NCBI GenBank assembly: GCA_017306865.1
Contig: JAFKHH010000014.1
Coordinates: 186,001 to 250,000 of the forward strand
Length of the DNA stretch: 64,000 bases
From: Filimonas sp.
GTDB taxonomy: Bacteria > Bacteroidota > Bacteroidia > Chitinophagales > Chitinophagaceae
Direction of reading: 5' to 3'
A program made the translations under genes and the position numbers. The notes under the pieces are model-generated. The model made no database searches. It was not told the origin of the DNA and saw nothing but the letters and a program-made list of their open reading frames with translations. This document shows, piece by piece, positions 18,458-27,739 of this stretch (within the stretch, counting starts at the first letter, position 1; the number at the start of each line of letters is the position of its first letter).

Positions 18458-18803
18458 CGTTATTGCATTTCAAAATTTCAATAATCTGACTGTTTCACTC
18501 ATCCTCGTCTCCCGACGAGGATGCTGTGGTCTTTCGACTCTGTCGAAGCATGTATCCTTCGCCCTGGATCGTGTCTTCACTTTCGCCCTGGTTCGTGTCC
18601 TCACGAACCAGTTACCAACCGGCGCGTGAGGGCACACGCCGGAGTATCGACGGAGACGATAGTCCGGCACATCCCAGTCTCCGACTGGGATGATATTTTT
18701 TTTATGTACCGAACAACAGGATAACTATTTAGCTTCTGTTGCGTCGCACACTTCATCGTTCCATTCGCTATTCACCTTTGTGTTCCTCAGTGCCTTGGAG
18801 CTG
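18458..18803. repeat. Cluster of several REP-like hairpins inside the eCIS arm
   Basis: This stretch carries CATCCTCGTC tccc GACGAGGATG (18500-18523), GGTTCGTG tcct CACGAACC (18590-18609), CCGGCGcGTG aggg CACaCGCCGG (18619-18642) and CATCCCAGTC tcc GACTGGGATG (18670-18692). The second and third form a ~60-base composite repeated almost exactly at 60108-60167. No gene is seen. Confidence 0.85.
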
Positions 18804-18928
18804 CTGTTCGACATGTTAGCGAAGCGCATGTCGAATTAAGATAATGCGGATTTTCAATCCGCTTTTTAAAAGGATATACATCCTTCTTATGTACAGTTCG
18901 ACATGCGCTTCGCTAACATGTCGAACAG
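18804..18928. repeat. 125-bp element with perfect 32-bp inverted ends (TTCGACATG family)
   Basis: 18804-18835 and 18897-18928 are exact reverse complements (CTGTTCGACATG...CATGTCGAA). Between them lie two small hairpins: GCGGATttcaATCCGC-like at 18845-18862 and AAGGATataCATCCTT-like at 18870-18885. The same four-hairpin layout occurs at 41835-41957, and a single unit at 57572-57602. 18929-18966 is a caaatcttaaatttc tract. Confidence 0.85.
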
Positions 18929-18966
18929 CGAACTCATTTCAAATCTTAAATTTCAAATCTTAAATC

Positions 18967-21540
18967 TCAACTTCCACAATCCACAAACTCATACAACTGC
19001 TCTCCGGCCAATGCTGCTCTGTTTAATATGACCGGGCTGGTAGTAGTATTACCACTGGAATCAAACGTTACATCCATACAGCTTTGTAATATGGACGGTG
19101 GGTAATGATTCTTTAGCTGGGGCAATAGATTTACCATTGCAGCCAATGCTTTTTTATAATTAGCAGACACGCCATTACCTACACATTGACGCAGTAGTAA
19201 AAGTGCGCTCATAAAATCTGTATAGGCTGTTTCAAATGCATCCATCTGCAATGGATCGAGCCAGCATATTTTTATTGCTACGTGCGCCGGTGCTTCACTC
19301 CTGATACGTTGCTCTACAAATGAGCGGAAGTCCATACTGGCAGTTGCAGGCAACCAGCCCGGTAATACGACAGACAGTTTCATAGAATAAGTGTCGGGTA
19401 TTACACAACAGGAAGAAGATTTTGTACCAGGTTCATTGAACTGTAGCAGCATTGAACTTCCCTGTGGCGCATCCACATAGTCATCTACTTGCGGACGCAG
19501 CAGTATATGCTCTAATACATGCAGGCCAAACGTATCCTCAAACCGGGAAGTGTTTTTATAACATACCTGGTATTTACCATTCACCTTTACCTTATTACCC
19601 ATTCCATCCGTTTTGAATTTCACCAGTTGCTTAAACGATGTAGCAGGCAGTCCCAGCATCATATTCAATCTTAACTCATAGCCTGAAATGTTGTCCGAAG
19701 CGGTAACAGGCCTGCTATAGTCCACCGCATGCGACCTGTTGCCACTGATAGCCGGGTAGTGTGCGAGGAAATTTATTTTATCCGTGATCAGCGATGTACT
19801 GCTATATGACTCTGCCTGCGCAAACTTCAGCACACTATAATCTACAAACTGCTCATTGAAGCGCGCCAGCAAATGATCCAGGAAACGGTTGCGCCGGTCT
19901 AAATACACTTTCGCATTCTCCGTTATTGTTCTGTAACTGGATACACCCGGTGCAGGGCTCTTGTATGTTTCAATTATTTTATCAATATCATTGATCTCTT
20001 TCTTTCCCGTAAACGGATGCTGCGCTTTTCGGAGATCAGTAAAAAAGTAACTGGAAGTGGTAGTCGTATTCCATTTAAACAATTCCCGCACGTGATACAA
20101 TTGCGCCAGGTAGTCTGATAGCAATTGCTCAAAAAACAACAAATAGCCTTTTAACTGCAGGCGTTGCGCCTTGCGCAGTGGTGTAGCAGACGCCGGTATG
20201 TCTGGCTGCCCGATCATATAGTTTGCTGGAAATTCGTTCTGTATAGAAATATACTCATCCACGCCTCTGTAGCTTCCATCGGGTACGGGCATATCATTTA
20301 CAAAAGCAGCGGGAAAGCTGGCCTGCTTTATAATATCTTTTATTGCATAAGAAGTATCATGCTTTGGAGAAAAGAAAATATAATCTTTATAAAAATGAAT
20401 ATGATTAAACTGCTTCTTTTTATCAGTTTCATTAAAGTCCAGTGCAAGGCGGAAAGAATAATTCAGCTCATCTGTCAGATGCAGGCAATACTTTTCTGCA
20501 TTCTGGTGAATAACAAAATTACCTGTGCCATCTTTGCGATAACTACTCAGGTGAATGTCTTTGATCGCCAGCACACCGGGTATATCCATAATAATATTGA
20601 TCATGTCCGATGTATATAACACCGTACGATGGTCAAACTGCCTGATCTCATCATAATCTGTAAACCCTCTTTTTGCCGGGCTTCCCTGGAATATTTCATC
20701 TACCGTTTTTCCTTTAGCCAGTAACTCGTCTATAGAATAAAAAGGAATAAATGGTGATATATAATTGTACAGATCCCTATAGATCTGTAACCACACTTTT
20801 TGTGCATCCGCCGTAGGCTGTAATTCTATATCCGCACACACAGCTACACGCTCTTCCTGTATAGGCCGCACATCACTGATGTCTTCACACAAATTGCGGT
20901 TATGCCGCATCAGCTTACAGATACAAGTGGCCAGCTTGGTTTCGAATTCATTTTTAGGCACCGCAGTAGTTACTGCGCCATCGGTAGCCATTGTATTGAT
21001 CTGGATCAGCTCATAACTTTCCAGCAGATCATACAAACCAGGCTCAAACCGGACCGCATAAATTCCTTTTAGTTGCAATGCCTCCGTTTGCCCTGCCTTG
21101 TACGTTTTTGTCAATGTCTTCTTTACACTGTTGTAATAAATAGCAGGCGCATAATCTGTATTATCCAATACTTTAAGCCAAACGTTTTGCAAACCCGGAA
21201 TATTATCGATCAGCATTTTCCTGTAGTCGGCAACTGTTACAGGATGGCTGGTTAATATTTGCTTAGCAGTGTAAAACGCATGTATTTTAGACGGCCCTTC
21301 ACCAATATTCGTTGTCAGTATATCCCTTATATCAAAAGAAGTACGGAATGCCAGGTCCGTCATAGCATAGCACAACTCCTCCCACATAGTAATGCCCGCG
21401 TCATGCACATTGTGATCTGTCCAGCTTTTACCCGCTATTTTTTGCAGGTAGTCCATACCGGCTTTGCGCAGCGTATCGTAGTCCAGTGCAGGAGCCCGCT
21501 TTGTGTATTTAGGTATCGTTACTGGTGCCTGGGCTAACAT
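18967..21540 (-). CDS. eCIS baseplate wedge protein (Afp12/gp7-like position)
   Basis: 857 residues from the ATG at 21540; an 18-residue upstream extension would lie wholly inside the previous gene and is rejected. The start ATGTTAG overlaps the stop of the preceding baseplate gene, so the two are translationally coupled. The N-terminal segment LQKIAGKSWTDHNVHDAGITMWEELCYAMTDL follows the pattern WTDyn.HDpGiTlwE of phage and eCIS wedge proteins. The rest is long and weakly conserved. It would form the baseplate ring with the 999-residue partner. Family call is from motif and position. Confidence 0.75.
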   Translation of the reverse strand: MLAQAPVTIPKYTKRAPALDYDTLRKAGMDYLQKIAGKSWTDHNVHDAGITMWEELCYAMTDLAFRTSFDIRDILTTNIGEGPSKIHAFYTAKQILTSHPVTVADYRKMLIDNIPGLQNVWLKVLDNTDYAPAIYYNSVKKTLTKTYKAGQTEALQLKGIYAVRFEPGLYDLLESYELIQINTMATDGAVTTAVPKNEFETKLATCICKLMRHNRNLCEDISDVRPIQEERVAVCADIELQPTADAQKVWLQIYRDLYNYISPFIPFYSIDELLAKGKTVDEIFQGSPAKRGFTDYDEIRQFDHRTVLYTSDMINIIMDIPGVLAIKDIHLSSYRKDGTGNFVIHQNAEKYCLHLTDELNYSFRLALDFNETDKKKQFNHIHFYKDYIFFSPKHDTSYAIKDIIKQASFPAAFVNDMPVPDGSYRGVDEYISIQNEFPANYMIGQPDIPASATPLRKAQRLQLKGYLLFFEQLLSDYLAQLYHVRELFKWNTTTTSSYFFTDLRKAQHPFTGKKEINDIDKIIETYKSPAPGVSSYRTITENAKVYLDRRNRFLDHLLARFNEQFVDYSVLKFAQAESYSSTSLITDKINFLAHYPAISGNRSHAVDYSRPVTASDNISGYELRLNMMLGLPATSFKQLVKFKTDGMGNKVKVNGKYQVCYKNTSRFEDTFGLHVLEHILLRPQVDDYVDAPQGSSMLLQFNEPGTKSSSCCVIPDTYSMKLSVVLPGWLPATASMDFRSFVEQRIRSEAPAHVAIKICWLDPLQMDAFETAYTDFMSALLLLRQCVGNGVSANYKKALAAMVNLLPQLKNHYPPSILQSCMDVTFDSSGNTTTSPVILNRAALAGEQLYEFVDCGS

Positions 21541-24533
21541 ACAGCGGTGGTTTTTACGGTATGAATATTTGGTGCTACAGAAGTAAGGATACAACTCTCG
21601 TTACTCCCGGTTATCAGTTCATCTATCCATATTTTATCAACTGGCGACATCTTATGCACTTCAAATGTTGTAATGAAATCTACATACGGGCGCTCCTCAA
21701 TAAAGTTGATGATCTGCGATTTGTATATTTTACTTCCAAAGGAAATTTTCGCTTTACTGTTTACAGACCAGGGTGCTATAAAGCCTGCCAGGTCCTTTTT
21801 TAACTGGTTGCTATAAAAAGCTTCATCCGGGTATTGCGGCCTTAGTTTTATATCACACACTATCCTCAACGGTTCATATTTTGGATTGATGACAGATAAG
21901 GTTGCAAATGGCGACATATAATCCGCCAGGAATTCTTTGATCAGCTCTATTGTTACCTTACTCACGCGTGGTTGCAGTGGGTCCTGGAAATTAATATTAG
22001 CCGGGTTGGGCAACACAACCATCAGTACTTGCCCAGGCGCATATTCTGCACCAGCCGTTGCGTGTGAGATGCATTTAGCCTTGTACACATCAGGAAATTC
22101 CTGCAATACCATCCGCTCATAATCATAAATACTCCAGCTCCTGCTTTTATGGCGCAGCCTTTCACTTATACGTGTATAATATGCCTGTCCGTTTTCTATC
22201 ATTTTACCGCCATAGGACGCAAAAGGTTGAGAGAGTGATTTAATGCCGTTTATTTTCTCCTGCATCTTGCTGATCGTTGCGGCGGCCAGTGGTTGCTGCA
22301 AATGAAGCGGGTCATTACCCCTGTTGTCAAACACAGCTTCTACTGCCTGCGTCTTAATACCCACCGTATAAGAATAGGCATCGCTGTTTATATCTACCGC
22401 ACCTCTCAGCCACACAAGGCTTCCGGGGAGTATCGTATGTGCGGATATGGCTTCAGATGGAACGAGTGACTTAATAAAACCACTTGTAGTGAACTTTACA
22501 GTAGTATCGCTCACTATGCGTTGTTGCATCTCATCATTCAATGGTTTCCATACATTACCATTCAGAACACTCCAGGTAATTTTATTCGCATCATTAATTT
22601 CTTTTTCAGGATTACCTGTATCGTTTTGCAATTGAAAATAGACGCTCAATGTTTCCGCATCTGTAATACCACTAAAACCTATGTATATATTCCCTTCACT
22701 TTCATATGCCGGTATCAGTGATTCAGGTGTGCTACTGATCTCTGCAAAACCAAATGGATGCAAGTGAAAGAACTGGTGTTCTTTATTACCAAAGCTGACT
22801 GTTCCTTTTGCAACATAATTAAGGTGCAGCGAATTAAATTCCGGCGTGTAAGGTACAGGTGGCACAGTTTTATCTGTGCTGTTAATATTCTCCAATACTT
22901 TCTTTGTAAGAAAAGCAGGATAGAACTGGTGACCAAAATCGTATTTCAGTTGAATTTTTGCAAAGCCCCATCTGCTTTGGGTAGAGTATAAAGGCGGCTC
23001 ATCGTATGTATAAACTGATGTTAGTTGATTCTCGGTTTTATATAAGTTTGTTATTTTGGCTTTATCACCCTGCAGGTTTTTATAATGCGCATTTTGATTC
23101 AACACGAAAGGCTTCCAGTTCCCACCATCCAATATAGATAAAGGGCCAGGCGGGTGTCCGTGAGAAAAATCGTCCCATTGTAACTGCCACGTTTCAAGCT
23201 CTTTGGTTCCTGTATAAAGTGTATAATACTTCTTGGGGCTACCTATGCCTTTCCAGTTGATGCCAACGTGCAATGCCGAGAGATATTTATTAAACACATC
23301 ATAACTTCCAATGTATAAGGTAGATTTGTGCTTTACAGGCGCAGTACCAAAGGGTAGGAAAGGTTTTACAGGATCAAGTATGCCTAAGTCATTTTGCAGG
23401 ATCAATGTTTTCAGCCCCTTCACATTCACCTTCATATCTATCTTAGCCGGTTGGATCTGTTGCAAAGCAGCATAGGCTTTTGCAAAAGCCGCTTTGTTGC
23501 CCGTCTTTATTTTAATACGGATAACAGGGTGTACTGTCTGGTAACCGCTTGCATGTACAGTTTCGTTATATGGCGTAATAGCAGGCAACGATTTACTAAC
23601 TGCTATTAACAAGTATTGCAACGCATCCGGTGCATTGTCTACCACAGCTTCTACCCAACCTTTAACAGATGTATATTCTACAGTCAGCATCGACCTGTCT
23701 GTCAGCTTTTCTATACCCGGCAGGCTGAATGAAATCCTTCTTTCTCCATCTTTGATATTGAACATGGGCGACGCTACAGCGAAGCCAATTGTACAACCTG
23801 CATTTTTGTTGCTGCCAAACGTGTACCATCCTGGTACTGTATTGGTTGCGTCTACCACGTTCTCTACTGTGGCATCAGCAGCGCAATACATTTGCTGGGG
23901 TACGGCTCCGCTTTTTTCTACAAAGACCGTTTTAACGGATGCTACTTTTGCCTTGTTTACAACGAGGTCATCATTCGTTTTGTAAAACAATTCTACTCCA
24001 GTATTATCTTTTCCAGCTTTCAATACGGCACCTTTCGGCACCAATACTTGTGTTGCATTCTTCTCCGGCTCAAATATCACCGCCACTTTATCAGGAACAG
24101 CGGCCGCAGGATCCAGGTGTAAGATTGTTTTATAATAGAAATCGAGGTGTTTTTGCTTCAGCGTATTCAGGTTATCCTGTGCTATGCCAAATATTTTGAG
24201 AAAAGTAAGAAACAAAGCAAGGTGTGGAGAGGTGCTTGCCTTTTGTTCCAATACGCTCCAGTCTGTTATTTTTACCTGTTTGGTATTGTAATCATATATC
24301 TCTTCAAAGAAAGCGCACCAATTACCATCCGGTAAATTTTGCTCGTTATAAAATTTAATAAAGTGCGCAAATTCTGCGGATTGTTTCAGGAGATCATTAA
24401 ACGATCGTTCATCAATATTTACATACGCCTTACCTGTCACCGGGTCCTCGCCGAGCGGTACCGGGAAACGGTCCTGCTGGCTGGTGCCTTCCCTGTGAAG
24501 CGGATGCGGTGTATTACAGGTATAGTTGATCAT
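21534..24533 (-). CDS. eCIS baseplate J-like wedge protein (Afp11/gp6-like)
   Basis: 999 residues. The C-terminal third is baseplate-J-like: RLRHKSRSWSIYDYERMVLQ, FPDVYKAKCI, PGQVLMVVLPN, LADYMSPFATLSVINPKYE and KLRPQYPD. The N-terminal half includes repeated wedge-like beta segments. These proteins form the baseplate ring that joins spike and sheath. The start ATG overlaps the gp25 stop by 4 bases and its stop overlaps the next start by 7, so gp25-J-wedge is one tight translational unit. Confidence 0.85.
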   Translation of the reverse strand: MINYTCNTPHPLHREGTSQQDRFPVPLGEDPVTGKAYVNIDERSFNDLLKQSAEFAHFIKFYNEQNLPDGNWCAFFEEIYDYNTKQVKITDWSVLEQKASTSPHLALFLTFLKIFGIAQDNLNTLKQKHLDFYYKTILHLDPAAAVPDKVAVIFEPEKNATQVLVPKGAVLKAGKDNTGVELFYKTNDDLVVNKAKVASVKTVFVEKSGAVPQQMYCAADATVENVVDATNTVPGWYTFGSNKNAGCTIGFAVASPMFNIKDGERRISFSLPGIEKLTDRSMLTVEYTSVKGWVEAVVDNAPDALQYLLIAVSKSLPAITPYNETVHASGYQTVHPVIRIKIKTGNKAAFAKAYAALQQIQPAKIDMKVNVKGLKTLILQNDLGILDPVKPFLPFGTAPVKHKSTLYIGSYDVFNKYLSALHVGINWKGIGSPKKYYTLYTGTKELETWQLQWDDFSHGHPPGPLSILDGGNWKPFVLNQNAHYKNLQGDKAKITNLYKTENQLTSVYTYDEPPLYSTQSRWGFAKIQLKYDFGHQFYPAFLTKKVLENINSTDKTVPPVPYTPEFNSLHLNYVAKGTVSFGNKEHQFFHLHPFGFAEISSTPESLIPAYESEGNIYIGFSGITDAETLSVYFQLQNDTGNPEKEINDANKITWSVLNGNVWKPLNDEMQQRIVSDTTVKFTTSGFIKSLVPSEAISAHTILPGSLVWLRGAVDINSDAYSYTVGIKTQAVEAVFDNRGNDPLHLQQPLAAATISKMQEKINGIKSLSQPFASYGGKMIENGQAYYTRISERLRHKSRSWSIYDYERMVLQEFPDVYKAKCISHATAGAEYAPGQVLMVVLPNPANINFQDPLQPRVSKVTIELIKEFLADYMSPFATLSVINPKYEPLRIVCDIKLRPQYPDEAFYSNQLKKDLAGFIAPWSVNSKAKISFGSKIYKSQIINFIEERPYVDFITTFEVHKMSPVDKIWIDELITGSNESCILTSVAPNIHTVKTTAVC

Positions 24534-24943
24534 TTGATAATATTGGTTCCTTCGTTCAGGTAAAATGGATAAACAAGATTGTGCCGTGTGTTTGTAGAGC
24601 GAATGGTATAATCGATCGTCATCAGCACTACACCTTCTTCTTCCGCAGCTACCAGTGTCACATTATCAGGTTGTATCCTGGGTTCATAATAGAAGATAGC
24701 AGTTGACACGAGATCTTTAATATAGGTTTGTAATGTTACACTCAACGGCTCAAATAACAACTCATCAAGGTTACAACCAAACTTGGGCTGCATTAATCGC
24801 TCTCCTACGCGCGTAGACAACAATACTTCTAAACTGTTTTTTATATCAGCCTCATCACTCAACATAAGCGCGCCTTTCGCCTGTCGCGAAAACTGCGGAG
24901 GAAACTGCCAGCCCGTACCAAGAAAAGATGCGAATGAGTCCAT
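24530..24943 (-). CDS. gp25/GPW-family baseplate protein
   Basis: 137 residues. The family core is SDEADIKNSLEVLLSTRVGERLMQPKFGCNLDELLFEP, with the VGER...P.fG.nL.e.lFE pattern characteristic of T4 gp25, T6SS TssE and Afp9. It nucleates sheath assembly at the baseplate. Last base of its stop overlaps the next gene start. Confidence 0.93.
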   Translation of the reverse strand: MDSFASFLGTGWQFPPQFSRQAKGALMLSDEADIKNSLEVLLSTRVGERLMQPKFGCNLDELLFEPLSVTLQTYIKDLVSTAIFYYEPRIQPDNVTLVAAEEEGVVLMTIDYTIRSTNTRHNLVYPFYLNEGTNIIK

Positions 24944-24982
24944 GGTTTAAATTGATGTATGGTTAAATGGTTGTATTGTTAT

Positions 24983-25205
24983 ATCGCAAAGAACACAGAG
25001 AATATGCAGAGGACGCAATGAGCCACGAAGGCTCCAAGCCTCCAAGAGGCACCAAGAAAATGCGAAGCATTTTTCCTATGTGTTCTTATACACTCTTAAA
25101 TGAATCGAATAATCCTATTACTTAAAAGACCTGATTTTCTTCTATGTGCCTTTGTACCTATGCTTCCTATGTGTTTCAAAACTCCGCTACGGTACCAACA
25201 ATTTA
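24983..25205. repeat. ~190-bp intergenic repeat, copy 1
   Basis: Begins atcgcaaagaac, runs through gcaccaagaaaatgcgaagc (hairpin AAAATGC gaa GCATTTT), aataatcctattacttaaaa and cttctatgtgcctttgtacc, and ends at caaaactccgctac. Two further copies follow the PAAR gene at 25557 and 25764, in the same orientation. Confidence 0.85.
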
Positions 25206-25230
25206 TCAATTAAACAATTCAACCATTTTC

Positions 25231-25512
25231 TTACCCTCCTATATTCACCGTTGGGCATCCCACTGCTGCCATTGCGCCGCAGATGCAGGCATCTGTCGTG
25301 CGGAGTGCAGGTTTTCCACCAATCATTACTGTTGCACTTCCCATAGGAAAGATGGATGCTGTAATGTGCCCGGTATTCGGCGGTATCACACACACGTGAT
25401 TATCCGTAGCTACTGCCGCAGGCTGCCCGCCGATCATCACCGTTGGTGCACCCGGCCCTACTATTGTACCTCCATGATTTGTTACGTCTCCTACACGTGC
25501 TGCAAAGGGCAT
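25231..25512 (-). CDS. PAAR-domain tip protein
   Basis: 93 residues. The PAAR fold pattern is clear: AARVGDVTNHGGTIVGPGAPTV, then MIGGQPAAVATDNHVC, and a second similar half MIGGKPALRTTDACICG. The conserved His and Cys positions bind the metal that sharpens the spike. It caps the VgrG-like trimer encoded upstream. It is flanked on both sides by copies of the ~190-bp repeat. Confidence 0.93.
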   Translation of the reverse strand: MPFAARVGDVTNHGGTIVGPGAPTVMIGGQPAAVATDNHVCVIPPNTGHITASIFPMGSATVMIGGKPALRTTDACICGAMAAVGCPTVNIGG

Positions 25513-25556
25513 ATAGTAAATTGTTTTATTGTTGTATTGTTTAATGGTTTGTTAGT

Positions 25557-25749
25557 ATCGCAAAGGCCACCAAGACACCAAGTCACAAAGAAACACCAAG
25601 AAAATGCGAAGCATTTTTCCTATATGACCTATGCTTTCTTAACTGAATCAAATAATCCTATTACTTAAAAGATCTGACTTTCTTCTATGTGCCTTTGTAC
25701 CTATGCCTACTATGTGTTTCAAAACTCCGCTACAATCCCAACAATTCAA
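25557..25749. repeat. ~190-bp intergenic repeat, copy 2
   Basis: Same unit as 24983-25205, differing mainly in the first ~45 bases (caccaagacaccaagtcac). The gap 25513-25984 (472 bases) consists of copies 2 and 3 plus short attgttgtattg tracts and holds no gene. Confidence 0.85.
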
Positions 25750-25763
25750 CCATTGATATTAGT

Positions 25764-25980
25764 ATCGCAAAGAACGCAGATGCCACTAAGGCTCCAAGCC
25801 TCCAAGAAGCACCAAGAAAATGCGAAGCATTTTAACTATGTGACCTATGCTCTCTTAACTGAATCAAATAATCCTATTACTTAAAAGACCTGACTTTCTT
25901 CTATGTGCCTTTGTACCTATGCCTACTATGTGTTTCAAAACTCCGCTACGTTCCCAACAATTCAACCATATATCCATGCA
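25764..25980. repeat. ~190-bp intergenic repeat, copy 3
   Basis: Starts 15-20 bases after copy 2 and is nearly identical from accaagaaaatgcgaagcat onward. Copies 2 and 3 are therefore a direct tandem pair. Confidence 0.85.
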
Positions 25981-25984
25981 ACCA

Positions 25985-27739
25985 TTAATTTATATTCACC
26001 ATCGATCCTTTTACTTCCGTAATGGCGCTTGATTTCAAGGACGCTCCCGCAGAGCCTTCCGCTTTCAGGTTTACAGACGCTTTTATTTCCACATTCATCC
26101 CTTCTATCTTCACATCGCCGCCGCTTGTTTTTAGTTGAATGTCTTTCTGGCTTTCCATTGTAATACCGCTATCATTCAGTTGCAGTTTGTTATTATTCTG
26201 ATCCAGTATTGTTATTCCTTTATCGTCATCGCTGATCGTTATTTTATTACCGCCAGGTGTTTCTATAGAAATAATTTTCTTTTCGTCGTCAAAGAGCAAT
26301 TTCATCTTTTCGCGCGTTACAAACCCCTTTTGCGGATTTTCATCCGTAGCCTGTATCGGCGCCGGTAGTTTGCTGCTATTCATCATACCGAGGATAACAG
26401 CGTTGCGCGGGTCATCATTAAAAAAACCAACAACCACCTCATCTCCTATTTCGGGCCTGAAAAAGCTACCCCGCTCTTTGCCTGCATCCAGCGTTGCTAC
26501 ACGCGCCCACACTGCATCGTCAGAAGTAGAGAGGTTCGGTAATTTTACCAGCACACGATCTTCCCCTTTCGGGTCGTCCTTCAATTGTGTAACTACGCCT
26601 GGTTGTAAACCGTTTACGGCCGGTAATAATCCATGTGCAGGATGTGCGGCTATATTATCAAAGTGGTCTGCATGTGTTCCAAAGTGCAGCCCAAACTGTA
26701 TATCTGTATCCCATTTACCCGCAGTGAAGGAATGGCTCACACCTGATACATACGCTTTGCCATTAAAACGATCACCTACGCCATTTAATTCCACTACGCT
26801 GCCGGGCTGTATAGACGCGATACCTATACATTTAGCGCGTCCTTTTATTTTTGATAGCTTCCGTTTTAGTTCTAATGCATCTGCCAGTTGTGTCATTTCT
26901 GCATCTTCAAGAAAGCCCGGATAGGTTACTTTCATTTCCGGTGCGCTGATGGCACTTGCATTATCATCTGCTGATACATTTCCTTCTTCCGTTATCGTTA
27001 CACTGCCTGCAGTCTCTTCTTTCATCTCCTGGTCAGCAGCATTCCACGAGGCTACACTAAAACCGGTATAACTCCTGCGCGCATCCATCTCTGCTTCAAA
27101 TTCCAGCAGCGAAGAGCCAAAGTAGAGCGAGAGGTCTGCATCATTAATCACAGGTTTCTTTATAGCTATTTTTTCATCTTCATTGATCACTACCAGGCCG
27201 TTTTGTTCTGCACGCATTACAACAAAATCCCAGTCAGTCGCATAATACTGTAACAAATTCTCATGCGTTACCTGTGTTGCTTCCACACTATCCGTAAGAC
27301 TATAATCACCCAATATGGTTTCTATGGCATCACTATCCTTTGCCGATGGAAATAACCTGCTAGTACGTGCCATCGTCATTTTAAAAGCATCATGTTTTAA
27401 TGTCAGCATCAATACAGATGCATCGTTTTGCAGTATCCGTATGGCATGCTTCACAATTGTTCCTTTGAAGATGGTGTCTTCCTGCTGGTGATAGCCGGCC
27501 TTTACTTCCAGTTTTCTGCCCGGTAAGAAATCCGGTTGATTGCTCACATCAAAAGTTTCCGTAGCCGCACTACCATCTAAGAATATGATCTCAGCTTCGC
27601 TTATCCTGTTCAATGCCTTTGTTACACTTACAGACATTAACTGGTAAGTGGATGCAATGGCCTGTCCGTCCAGCAAAATGGAACAGGTTGGCAGATCGCT
27701 AGGTGCGGGAGTTGGTACTTGTCGGCTTTGATCAGGCAC
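25985..27739 (-). CDS. VgrG/gpD-like spike protein
   Basis: 584 residues. The N-terminal half has the phage late-control-D/VgrG fold (SVTKALNRISEAEIIFLDG, DATDWDFVVMRAEQNGLVV-like YYATDWDFVVMRAE). The middle has the OB-fold (GVVTQLKDDPKGEDRVLVKLP, PEIGDEVVVGFFNDDPRNAVILG). The C-terminus is a repeating beta-helix needle (GNKITISDDDKGITILDQ, IQLKTSGGDVKIEG). It forms the trimeric central spike that carries the PAAR tip. Its start overlaps the LysM gene by 8 bases. Confidence 0.94.
   Translation of the reverse strand: MPDQSRQVPTPAPSDLPTCSILLDGQAIASTYQLMSVSVTKALNRISEAEIIFLDGSAATETFDVSNQPDFLPGRKLEVKAGYHQQEDTIFKGTIVKHAIRILQNDASVLMLTLKHDAFKMTMARTSRLFPSAKDSDAIETILGDYSLTDSVEATQVTHENLLQYYATDWDFVVMRAEQNGLVVINEDEKIAIKKPVINDADLSLYFGSSLLEFEAEMDARRSYTGFSVASWNAADQEMKEETAGSVTITEEGNVSADDNASAISAPEMKVTYPGFLEDAEMTQLADALELKRKLSKIKGRAKCIGIASIQPGSVVELNGVGDRFNGKAYVSGVSHSFTAGKWDTDIQFGLHFGTHADHFDNIAAHPAHGLLPAVNGLQPGVVTQLKDDPKGEDRVLVKLPNLSTSDDAVWARVATLDAGKERGSFFRPEIGDEVVVGFFNDDPRNAVILGMMNSSKLPAPIQATDENPQKGFVTREKMKLLFDDEKKIISIETPGGNKITISDDDKGITILDQNNNKLQLNDSGITMESQKDIQLKTSGGDVKIEGMNVEIKASVNLKAEGSAGASLKSSAITEVKGSMVNIN

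Noticed and set aside
25144-25668. 174-codon frame on the plus strand
   Set aside because: It is antisense to the PAAR gene and crosses the repeat copies.
24983-25980. CRISPR array from the repeated units
   Set aside because: Units are ~190 bp, few, and not separated by uniform spacers; no cas genes nearby.
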